NCBI GenBank assembly: GCA_009782085.1
Contig: WQUN01000113.1
Coordinates: forward strand, 1 to 5,082
Reading direction: 5' to 3'
Source: Bacillota bacterium
GTDB lineage: Bacteria > Bacillota > Clostridia > Lachnospirales > WQUN01
DNA length: 5,082 bases
Part shown: positions 1 through 4,463 of the stretch, in pieces
Numbering within the stretch: the first letter of the stretch is position 1
Layout: every line of letters begins with the position of its first letter
Translations under genes and position numbers: made by a program
The notes under the pieces: generated by a model
Told to the model about the DNA's origin: nothing
The model's input: the letters and a program-made list of their open reading frames with translations, nothing else
Databases searched by the model: none

Positions 1-92
1 GTTTCGTTTGAAATTGAGCTTCAAACTTCGCGCGAAACGCCCCTGAACATTGGTCGTTTCGCGCTCGTTTTCAGCTCATTTCAAATCGAAAC
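1..92. repeat. Long imperfect inverted repeat at window edge
   Basis: Positions 1-42 and 52-92 are imperfect reverse complements separated by about nine bases. The inner part, 30-42 against 52-64, matches at 12 of 13 positions, and the outer ends pair GTTTCG (1-6) with CGAAAC (87-92). Each arm also has its own ends in inverted orientation: GTTTCG at 1-6 and 56-61, CGAAAC at 33-38 and 87-92, with AGCT near the middle of each arm. As RNA or single-stranded DNA it could form one long hairpin or two smaller ones. No ORF is associated with it. It could be a REP/BIME-like element, a remnant mobile-element end or a bidirectional terminator. The left boundary is unknown because the window starts here. 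Confidence 0.6.
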
Positions 93-107
93 GACTATAC
101 GCACAAA

Positions 108-136
108 AAGATTTTTCGCCTTCGGCTCAGAATGAC
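108..136. repeat. Probable dispersed intergenic repeat (TTCGGCTCAGAATGACA type)
   Basis: The stretch GATTTTTCGCC followed by TTCGGCTCAGAATGACA resembles, from memory, a family of short dispersed intergenic repeats seen in many Clostridia and other bacteria, usually of the form GATTCTTCGC-n-GCTCAGAATGACA. It contains a small GCC-TTC-GGC hairpin. Only one copy lies in the window, so the dispersed nature is inferred. Confidence 0.35.
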
Positions 137-284
137 ATTAAGTCACACAAAAGCTACAACAATTAGCTATATGGTAAATTATTACAGCTTAGCTTGCGGC
201 CGTTGGGTGCTTTCCCTACGATTTTCCTATGATATACCACGAAAATTCACGAAAATTTGCTGCACCCGGCAAAATTAGAACGTG
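137..284. other. AT-rich intergenic region, no gene seen
   Basis: I see no credible coding sequence or known RNA family here. Visible structure: CACGAAAATT occurs twice in exact tandem (238-247 and 248-257), and GGGTGC (205-210) can pair with GCACCC (262-267) around a 51-base loop. A weak promoter-like pair, TTGGGT (203-208) and TATGAT (228-233) with a 19-bp gap, is below what I would call. The tandem 10-mer could be part of a regulator site for the promoter just downstream, but nothing in the window identifies a regulator. Confidence 0.5.
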
Positions 285-313
285 TTGACAAAAACGCAAA
301 AGGAGGTTATTAT
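285..313 (+). promoter_or_regulatory. Sigma-A-type promoter upstream of ylxM
   Basis: TTGACA (285-290, perfect -35) and TATTAT (308-313, five of six matches to the -10) are separated by exactly 17 bp, so transcription should start near 319-321. A 7-bp inverted repeat, ACGCAAA (294-300) and TTTGCGT (313-319), lies over the spacer and the end of the -10 and could be an operator. AGGAGG (301-306) lies inside the spacer; if this promoter is used, that Shine-Dalgarno-like sequence is not transcribed from it. Confidence 0.7.
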
Positions 314-409
314 TTGCGTGTAAAGTATTTTTGCTTTAGAGCCCGATCCGCCGTAATGATACAACGACCCGCGATAATGATGCAACGGCCCGCGATAATC
401 ATACAATGA
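314..409 (+). CDS. Possible 31-residue upstream ORF coupled to ylxM
   Basis: A TTG at 314 lies 7 bases after a consensus AGGAGG (301-306) and opens a 31-codon frame. The frame begins MRVKYFCFRARSAV, then reads MIQRPAI, MMQRPAI and IIQ, the first two being copies encoded by the 21-bp tandem repeat. Its TGA (407-409) overlaps the ATG at 406 in the ylxM frame as ATGA, the usual arrangement for translational coupling. The good ribosome binding site and coupled stop favour a leader peptide. Against it, the strong promoter at 285-313 would start transcripts downstream of both the SD and the TTG, so this peptide would need transcription from further upstream. I recognise no family. It is reported as a candidate only. 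Confidence 0.3.
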   Translation: MRVKYFCFRARSAVMIQRPAIMMQRPAIIIQ

Positions 410-410
410 C
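356..410. repeat. 21-bp tandem repeat in the ylxM leader
   Basis: Copy one (356-376) and copy two (377-397) differ at only two positions; the shared end reads CCCGCGATA. A third, partial copy starts at 398 and matches for about 13 positions before diverging. Since 21 is a multiple of three, the array stays open in the frame that runs into ylxM and in the small-ORF frame that ends at 409. It lies in the probable 5' untranslated leader, between the promoter and the ylxM start. Confidence 0.8.
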
Positions 411-426
411 GGCTGAGTGGTGGTTT

Positions 427-771
427 ATGGACGACATTCTGCTCGACACGCTGCTCCACGACTTCTACAACGCCCTCCTGACCCGCCGGCAGAGCGAGAT
501 TTACGAGCTGTATTATCTCCAGAACCTGTCCCTGTCGGAGATCGCCCGGGAATACGGGGTCACGCCCCAGGCCGTGCGGGACATTCTGGCCAGGACGCGG
601 AAGAATCTGCGCAGGTACGAGGACGCGCTGGGAGTCGTCAGGAGGCATGAGCAGCTGGGGGAGCTAAGGCGGAGGTTGGAGGCGTTTATTGAAAGGAACG
701 CTTTCGATCTGGATGTTTCGGGGGAATTGAAAGAAGCGGTTGATTTTTTAACGTTGATCCTAGACAATTAA
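427..771 (+). CDS. ylxM: YlxM-type SRP-associated helix-turn-helix protein
   Basis: This 114-residue protein belongs to the YlxM/p13 family, small sigma-70 region 4-like proteins encoded next to ffh and associated with the signal recognition particle. The family signature is clear: HDFYNALLTRRQSEIYELYY (residues 11-30) followed by the helix-turn-helix LSLSEIAREYGVTPQAVRDI (34-53). The C-terminal part after about residue 70 is charged and helical and is slightly longer than in the B. subtilis protein of about 110 residues. I chose ATG 427 because homologues have only about ten residues before the DFY motif and because GAGTGGTGG (415-423) lies just upstream. ATG 406, coupled by ATGA to the upstream small ORF, would add seven residues and is the alternative. 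The last third of the gene is less GC-rich than the start. The helix-turn-helix motif might suggest a transcription factor, but the location beside ffh favours the SRP role. Confidence 0.92.
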   Translation: MDDILLDTLLHDFYNALLTRRQSEIYELYYLQNLSLSEIAREYGVTPQAVRDILARTRKNLRRYEDALGVVRRHEQLGELRRRLEAFIERNAFDLDVSGELKEAVDFLTLILDN

Positions 772-796
772 TCGGTGTTGCCAGCGGGGTGCGCGT

Positions 797-928
797 GTGA
801 ATACGGAAACGATGAAAACAAATCTGCGAGATTACTATAATCATGAAGCCGATTACAGAAGCTCAGGTGAAAAACAAGCGTGGAAGATACCATTACTAAA
901 AAGAAATCCGAGTGACAATTTCCGCTAA
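797..928 (+). pseudogene. Probable remnant of a SAM-dependent methyltransferase N-terminus
   Basis: A 43-codon frame from GTG 797 (or 38 codons from ATG 812) contains LRDYYNHEADYRSSGEKQAW then KI, about residues 10-31. From memory this resembles the start of small class I SAM-dependent methyltransferases of Clostridia, which begin YY-x-x-EA-x-x-R and continue to W-K-I and then, about 20 residues later, the glycine-rich SAM loop. That loop is absent: the frame ends in LLKRNPSDNFR and a TAA. The base composition is much more AT-rich than ylxM or ffh, and no good ribosome binding site is seen. I read it as a decayed or truncated gene, possibly a transferred fragment, lying between ylxM and ffh. 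It could also be a chance ORF; the similarity is short and untested. Confidence 0.35.
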
Positions 929-956
929 ATAATTACCAAAAATATGCGGATAGCTT

Positions 957-1005
957 TTTCCAGTTTCCAGTTTCTAGAATCCAGTTTCCAGAATCCAGTT
1001 TCCAG
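957..1005. repeat. Seven-copy heptamer array before ffh
   Basis: Forty-nine bases divide exactly into seven heptamers: TTTCCAG, TTTCCAG, TTTCTAG, AATCCAG, TTTCCAG, AATCCAG, TTTCCAG. The last five bases of each unit are CCAG-like and nearly fixed, while the first two alternate between TT and AA. The array ends one base before the AAGGAGG of ffh, so it lies in the ffh leader. The upstream ATG at 944 reads through it and gives an artificial N-terminal extension. Confidence 0.9.
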
Positions 1006-1018
1006 CAAGGAGGCCCCC

Positions 1019-2353
1019 ATGGCGTTCGAATCCCTGACCGAAAAGCTCCAATCCGCCTTCAGGCGCCTGCGCGGCAAGGGCCTCCTGACCGAGAAGGACG
1101 TCCGCGAGGCCATGCGGGAGGTCCGGCTGGCCCTCCTGGAGGCGGACGTGAACTTCCGCATCGTGAAGGACTTCGTCGCCAAAGTCACGGAAAAGGCCGT
1201 CGGCGGCTCCGTCCTGGAGGGCCTGAACCCAGGCCAGCAGGTCATAAAGCTGGTCAACGACGAGCTGATAAACCTCCTCGGCTCGACCCAGAGCCGGCTC
1301 ACCTTCGCGTCGAAGCCGCCCACGGTCTACATGCTGGCGGGCCTTAACGGCGCGGGCAAGACGACCGCCGCCGGCAAGCTCGGCGCGCAGCTCCGGAAGC
1401 AGGGGCACAGGCCGCTGCTGGTTGCCTGCGACGTCTACCGCCCGGCCGCCGTGAAACAGCTCCAGGTGCTGGGCGGCGGGTACAACCTGCCCGTGTTCGC
1501 TTTGGAGGGCTCGCGAAGCCCGCTCGAAATAGCGAGGGCCTCCCTCCGCCGCGCCGCGGAAAACGGCGAGGACGTCGTCATTTTGGACACGGCCGGGCGC
1601 TTTCACGTCAACGAGGAGCTGATGAACGAGCTCAAAGAGATGAAGGCCCAGATACGCCCGCAGGAGATACTCCTCGTCGTGGACGCCATGACCGGCCAGG
1701 ACGCCGTGACCGTGGCGGAGGCTTTCGACCGGGACCTCGGCCTCGACGGCATAATCATCAGCAAGCTCGACAGCGACACCCGCGGCGGCGCGGCGCTCTC
1801 CGTGCGCGCGGTCACGGGCAAGCCGGTGAAATTCGTCGGCATGGGCGAGAAGATAGAGGACCTGGAGCCGTTCTACCCCGACCGCATGGCCCAGCGGATT
1901 TTGGGTATGGGCGACATCATGTCGCTGATAGACAAGGCGCAGCAGGCCTTCGACGAAAAAGAGGCCGCAGAGCTCGAGAAGAAGCTCCGCCAGAACGAGA
2001 TGGACCTGGAGGACTTCCTGAACCAGCTCCGGCAGATAAGGAAGATGGGGCCTATCAAGAACCTGCTCGGCATGATCCCTGGCATGGGCCGGGTGAATCT
2101 CGACGACGCGGAGGTGGACGAGGGCGCGTTCGGCCGCCTGGAGGCGATGATCTGCTCGATGACGCCGCAGGAGCGCAAAAACCCCGCGATACTCTCCGCC
2201 TCGCGCAAAAGGCGCATAGCCGCCGGGAGCGGGCGGACCGTCCCGGAGCTGAACCGCCTGCTTAAGCAGTTCGAGGAGATGAAGAAGATGGTGAAGGGCA
2301 TGATGGGGCCGGGGAAGGGAAAAAGAGGGGTAAACCTGCCGTTTTTGAGGTAA
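1019..2353 (+). CDS. ffh: Signal recognition particle protein Ffh (SRP54)
   Basis: Ffh is the GTPase of the bacterial signal recognition particle; it binds signal sequences on nascent chains and docks with FtsY at the membrane. The 444 residues have the full family layout: N domain (about 1-95), G domain and M domain (about 300-444). Visible motifs are the P-loop GLNGAGKTT (108-116), DVYRPAA (138-144), DTAGR (190-194), SKLDSDTRGGAA (248-259) and the GMGD linker (296-299). The M domain has the methionine-rich IRKMGPIKNLLGMIPGMG and the SRP-RNA-binding segment SRKRRIAAGSG followed by LNRLLKQFEEMKKM. ATG 1019 is chosen because AAGGAGG lies 5 bases upstream and MAFESLTEKLQ matches family N-termini; ATG 944 would only add repeat-derived residues. 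Unusual residues are Asn in the P-loop, where Ffh normally has Gln, and Ser in place of the G of TKLDG. The gene is intact and typical in length. It lies 36 bases before rpsP. Confidence 0.97.
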   Translation: MAFESLTEKLQSAFRRLRGKGLLTEKDVREAMREVRLALLEADVNFRIVKDFVAKVTEKAVGGSVLEGLNPGQQVIKLVNDELINLLGSTQSRLTFASKPPTVYMLAGLNGAGKTTAAGKLGAQLRKQGHRPLLVACDVYRPAAVKQLQVLGGGYNLPVFALEGSRSPLEIARASLRRAAENGEDVVILDTAGRFHVNEELMNELKEMKAQIRPQEILLVVDAMTGQDAVTVAEAFDRDLGLDGIIISKLDSDTRGGAALSVRAVTGKPVKFVGMGEKIEDLEPFYPDRMAQRILGMGDIMSLIDKAQQAFDEKEAAELEKKLRQNEMDLEDFLNQLRQIRKMGPIKNLLGMIPGMGRVNLDDAEVDEGAFGRLEAMICSMTPQERKNPAILSASRKRRIAAGSGRTVPELNRLLKQFEEMKKMVKGMMGPGKGKRGVNLPFLR

Positions 2354-2378
2354 GTAGGCAATATATTTCACATAAAAC

Positions 2379-2384
2379 AGGAGG
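2379..2384 (+). promoter_or_regulatory. Consensus ribosome binding site of rpsP
   Basis: AGGAGG sits 5 bases before the rpsP ATG in an AT-rich 36-base gap after ffh. No terminator is seen in this gap, which supports cotranscription of ffh and rpsP. Confidence 0.8.
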
Positions 2385-2389
2385 AAATC

Positions 2390-2635
2390 ATGGTAAAGAT
2401 CAGGCTTAAGAGGTTGGGCGCGAAAAAAGCGCCGTTTTACAGGATCGTCGTCTCGGATTCCCGGACGCCCAGGGACGGCAAGTCGATCGCGGAGCTGGGG
2501 GTCTACGACCCGACGAAGCATCCCGCCCAGCTCTCGGTGGACGTGGAAGAGGCCAAAAAGTGGATCGCCAACGGCGCGCAGCCGACGGACACGGTGCGGG
2601 CGCTGCTGAAGCGGGCCGCTGCGCGGCCCGAGTGA
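2390..2635 (+). CDS. rpsP: 30S ribosomal protein S16
   Basis: S16 is a small-subunit protein that binds 16S rRNA and helps assemble the 30S body. The 81-residue protein starts MVKIRLKRLGAKKAPFYRIV and continues VVSDSRTPRDGK, the usual S16 N-terminus, followed by IAELGVYDPTKHP (about residues 34-46) and WIANGAQPTDTVRALLKRA (58-76). These are the conserved parts of the family. Length is close to the usual 80-90 residues. It follows ffh by 36 bases with a consensus ribosome binding site and is followed by khpA, the normal Bacillota order. Its TGA stop overlaps the first unit of the downstream heptamer array. Nothing is odd in the protein. Confidence 0.97.
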   Translation: MVKIRLKRLGAKKAPFYRIVVSDSRTPRDGKSIAELGVYDPTKHPAQLSVDVEEAKKWIANGAQPTDTVRALLKRAAARPE

Positions 2636-2654
2636 ACAATGTACAATGAACAAT
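2634..2654. repeat. Three-copy heptamer array at the end of rpsP
   Basis: The units are GAACAAT, GTACAAT and GAACAAT, followed by a degenerate GAAAAAC. The first unit uses the last two bases of the rpsP stop codon. The second base of the unit alternates A/T between neighbours, like the alternation in the array before ffh, although the sequences are unrelated. Confidence 0.75.
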
Positions 2655-2670
2655 GAAAAACGAAAAAGCG

Positions 2671-2692
2671 GGGAACGGTCTTGACCGTTCCC
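2671..2692. repeat. 22-bp palindrome, copy 1 (before khpA)
   Basis: Arms GGGAACGGTC (2671-2680) and GACCGTTCCC (2683-2692) are perfectly complementary around a central TT. In RNA this gives a very stable hairpin whose tip reads CUUG. An identical copy occurs at 3806-3827. It is not followed by a T-run, so it is not a standard intrinsic terminator. It ends 28 bases before the khpA start. It may be a dispersed repeat, an mRNA-stabilising or processing hairpin, or a protein-binding site. Confidence 0.9.
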
Positions 2693-2720
2693 GGACTTTA
2701 TGCGATGGAGGCTTGGATCC

Positions 2721-2951
2721 ATGAAGGAACTGCTCGAAATCATAGCCAAAAACCTGGTCGACAACCCCGACGCGGTCGAGGTCAGCGAGATCAGGAAGAA
2801 CAGCGGCCTGATCCTGGAGCTTAGGGTCGCGCCGGAGGACATGGGCAAGGTCATCGGCAAGCAGGGGCGCATCGCGAAGGCCATACGCACCGTCGTCAAG
2901 GCGTCCGCGATTTCCAGCGACGCCCACGTGAACGTGGAGATAGTTCAATGA
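2721..2951 (+). CDS. khpA: KH-domain RNA-binding protein KhpA (YlqC family)
   Basis: This 76-residue protein is a single KH domain of the KhpA/YlqC type, a small RNA-binding protein that, in studied Firmicutes, partners with KhpB (Jag/EloR) and influences cell division and elongation. The core is APEDMGKVIGKQGRIAKAIR (about residues 38-57), with the conserved GKQG loop that contacts RNA. The helix KELLEIIAKNLVDNPDAV at the N-terminus is typical. I chose ATG 2721, 9 bases after TGGAGG (2706-2711); ATG 2700 would add seven unsupported residues and lacks a ribosome binding site. The stop overlaps the proB start as ATGA, implying translational coupling. The usual next genes in Bacillota, rimM and trmD, are absent here. 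KhpB is not in the window. Confidence 0.95.
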   Translation: MKELLEIIAKNLVDNPDAVEVSEIRKNSGLILELRVAPEDMGKVIGKQGRIAKAIRTVVKASAISSDAHVNVEIVQ

Positions 2952-3754
2952 CGAGCGTCCACGCCGGCGGGCATAAGAGGGTCGTCATAAAGATCGGCAC
3001 CTCGTCGCTGACCTATTACAACGGCGGGATGAACCTGCGGAAGATCGACAGGCTGTCCTGGACTCTGGCCGACCTGCGCAACCAGGGCCACGAGGTCATC
3101 TTCGTCAGCTCCGGCGCGATAGCCGTCGGCACGGAGCGCCTCGGCCTCCGGCAGCGGCCCCGGGACAACATGGGCAAGCAGGCCGCCTCCGCCGTGGGCC
3201 AGGCGGCGCTGATGCAGATTTACGAGAACTTTTTCCTGACGTACAACCAGAAGATCGCCCAGATACTCCTGACGAAGGACGTCGTGGAGGACGGGGTCAG
3301 GAAAACCAACGCCCGGAACACGTTTTTCACCTTGCTGTCGATGGGCGTCGTGCCGATCGTCAACGAGAACGACGCCATATCCACGGACGAGCTCGGTTTC
3401 AGCGAAAACGACGAGCTTTCGGCCTATGTGGCGATCCTGACGGACGCGGACACGCTGATCATCCTGTCGGACACGGACGGCTTCTACGACTGCGACCCCA
3501 AGAAGAACCCGGACGCCAGGCTGATCCCTGTCGTGGAGGAGATCGGCGGGCTTCTGGAGCGCGCCGCGGGCGCGCCGTCCTCGGCCCTGGGGACGGGCGG
3601 CGCCGCCGCGAAGCTCTCCGCCGCGAAAATGGCCTGCGCCGCCGGCATCGACACGGTCGTCGCCTCCGGGGAGGACCCGTACATCCTGTACGACATCCTC
3701 GCCGGGGATATCAAGGGGACGCTGTTCAAGGCAAGCTGTAAAAATCCGCGCTAG
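2948..3754 (+). CDS. proB: Glutamate 5-kinase, short form without PUA domain
   Basis: ProB phosphorylates L-glutamate with ATP to give glutamyl-5-phosphate, the first and normally feedback-controlled step of proline synthesis in the cytoplasm. The 268 residues cover the amino acid kinase fold: VVIKIGTSSLT (12-22, phosphate-binding lysine), VSSGAIAVG (53-61), KQAASAVGQAALM (77-89), NARNTFFTLL (121-130), VPIVNENDAIS (135-145), FSENDELSA (151-159), SDTDGFYDCDPKKNP (174-188) and GTGGAAAKLSAAK (215-227). All expected substrate residues appear present. E. coli ProB is about 367 residues with a C-terminal PUA domain; here the chain stops right after GTLF-KASCKNPR, so PUA is missing. Single-domain forms are known in some bacteria, so this need not be a truncation. 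The start overlaps the khpA stop by ATGA, with GGAG 8 bases upstream. The partner gene proA is not adjacent, which is unusual. Confidence 0.95.
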   Translation: MTSVHAGGHKRVVIKIGTSSLTYYNGGMNLRKIDRLSWTLADLRNQGHEVIFVSSGAIAVGTERLGLRQRPRDNMGKQAASAVGQAALMQIYENFFLTYNQKIAQILLTKDVVEDGVRKTNARNTFFTLLSMGVVPIVNENDAISTDELGFSENDELSAYVAILTDADTLIILSDTDGFYDCDPKKNPDARLIPVVEEIGGLLERAAGAPSSALGTGGAAAKLSAAKMACAAGIDTVVASGEDPYILYDILAGDIKGTLFKASCKNPR

Positions 3755-3793
3755 CGGCGCAGGTACGGCGGGGATTTTATGCCGCCGATCGGC
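3741..3793 (+). terminator. Possible weak terminator or overlapping hairpins after proB
   Basis: AAAATCC (3741-3747) pairs with GGATTTT (3772-3778), and the stem extends inward with one mismatch through CGCT/GGCG. The descending arm ends in TTTTAT, as in a weak intrinsic terminator that begins inside the last proB codons. Competing hairpins exist: CGGCGG (3766-3771) with CCGCCG (3782-3787), and the palindrome GCCGATCGGC (3784-3793). The alternatives could switch, but this is speculative; read-through into the next gene is likely given the spacing. Confidence 0.35.
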
Positions 3794-3805
3794 ACGCGGT
3801 TTGTA

Positions 3806-3827
3806 GGGAACGGTCTTGACCGTTCCC
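3806..3827. repeat. 22-bp palindrome, copy 2 (before the folate gene)
   Basis: This is an exact copy of the palindrome at 2671-2692, with the same central TT and no T-run. It ends 24 bases before the ATG of the 5-formyltetrahydrofolate cyclo-ligase gene, almost the same distance as copy 1 from khpA. The flanks of the two copies differ (TTTGTA before and CCAAAAGG after this copy), which marks the 22 bp as the conserved unit. Confidence 0.9.
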
Positions 3828-3851
3828 CCAAAAGGTTGGACAGAAACGGCC

Positions 3852-4463
3852 ATGAACGATACAAAGAGCGCGCTTAGGCTGCAATATCTCAAAATCCGCG
3901 CCGAAATCCCCGACCGCGCCGCCAGAAGCGCGGCCATCGCGGAGCGCCTGTTCGCTTCCGACGCTTACGTGAAGGCGTCGGAGGTTTTGACATTCGCCGG
4001 CTTCGGCTCCGAGGCGGACACCTTGGGCATCATCCGCCGCGCGCTGGCCGACGGCAAGGTCGTGGCTTTGCCCGTGGCGCGCGCGGGCCGGATGCGTTTT
4101 TACAGGATTTTCGGGCCGGAGGAGCTCACGCCGTCCGCCCGCGGGCCTGCCGTCCGCGGCGGGGGCGGCCGCTCCTGGCAGCCGGGGATCCCCGAGCCCG
4201 TCCCCGACCCCGCCAACGAGGTTCTTTGCGGGCCGAAGACGCTTCTGTTGGTTCCGGGGATCGTCATGGATAAAAGCGGTTACAGGATCGGGTACGGCGG
4301 AGGATATTACGACAGATACATGGCCGTCAACAGGCCGATGGTCAGCGTGGGGCTGTGCTTCGCGGCGCAGGTCGCCGAGGCGGGCGCGTTCGCGCCGGAA
4401 GCCCACGACGCGCCGGTGGACGCGGTTCTGACGGAGGAGGGATGGATACTGCCTTATGCATGA
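3852..4463 (+). CDS. 5-formyltetrahydrofolate cyclo-ligase (MTHF synthetase)
   Basis: The enzyme converts 5-formyltetrahydrofolate and ATP to 5,10-methenyltetrahydrofolate, returning a stored folate to one-carbon metabolism. The 203 residues show the family layout: a basic N-terminal helix KSALRLQYLKIR (5-16), LTFAGFGSEADTLGII (46-61), ALPVARAGRMRFYRI (72-86), the GIPEP motif (112-116), LLLVPGIVMD (131-140) and the signature GYRIGYGGGYYDRY (143-156) that binds ATP and folate. The C-terminus HDAPVDAVLTEEG (185-197) is also typical. A Gly/Arg-rich insert, SARGPAVRGGGGRSW (about 95-109), precedes GIPEP. ATG 3852 is preferred on homologue length; TTG 3816 lies inside the palindrome and is unlikely. 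Only a weak, distant AAAAGG (3830-3835) precedes the ATG, so translation may depend on proB coupling or another signal. The stop overlaps the next gene. Confidence 0.93.
   Translation: MNDTKSALRLQYLKIRAEIPDRAARSAAIAERLFASDAYVKASEVLTFAGFGSEADTLGIIRRALADGKVVALPVARAGRMRFYRIFGPEELTPSARGPAVRGGGGRSWQPGIPEPVPDPANEVLCGPKTLLLVPGIVMDKSGYRIGYGGGYYDRYMAVNRPMVSVGLCFAAQVAEAGAFAPEAHDAPVDAVLTEEGWILPYA

Noticed and set aside
356..410. CRISPR array
   Set aside because: The 21-bp units are directly adjacent with no spacers, and no cas gene is seen.
944..1018. N-terminal extension of Ffh from ATG 944
   Set aside because: The 25 extra residues are a translation of the heptamer array, while ATG 1019 has AAGGAGG at correct spacing and matches Ffh N-termini.
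772..1018. SRP RNA or other structured RNA gene between ylxM and ffh
   Set aside because: I looked for the SRP RNA core (the GGAAGGAAGCAGC-like tip) in this gap and elsewhere in the window and did not find it.
2671..2692. Intrinsic terminator between rpsP and khpA
   Set aside because: The hairpin is strong but no T-run follows, and the identical copy at 3806-3827 also lacks one.
974..2899. 641-residue minus-strand frame opposite ffh, rpsP and khpA
   Set aside because: It covers three clearly recognisable plus-strand genes, is rich in Arg, His and Leu, and shows no family motif. It is a shadow of GC-rich codon use.
3816..3851. TTG 3816 start for the cyclo-ligase
   Set aside because: The TTG lies within the 22-bp palindrome, has no ribosome binding site and adds residues absent from the family.
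2945..3937. Minus-strand frame opposite proB
   Set aside because: The plus strand encodes a complete ProB with all motifs; the antisense translation is low-complexity.
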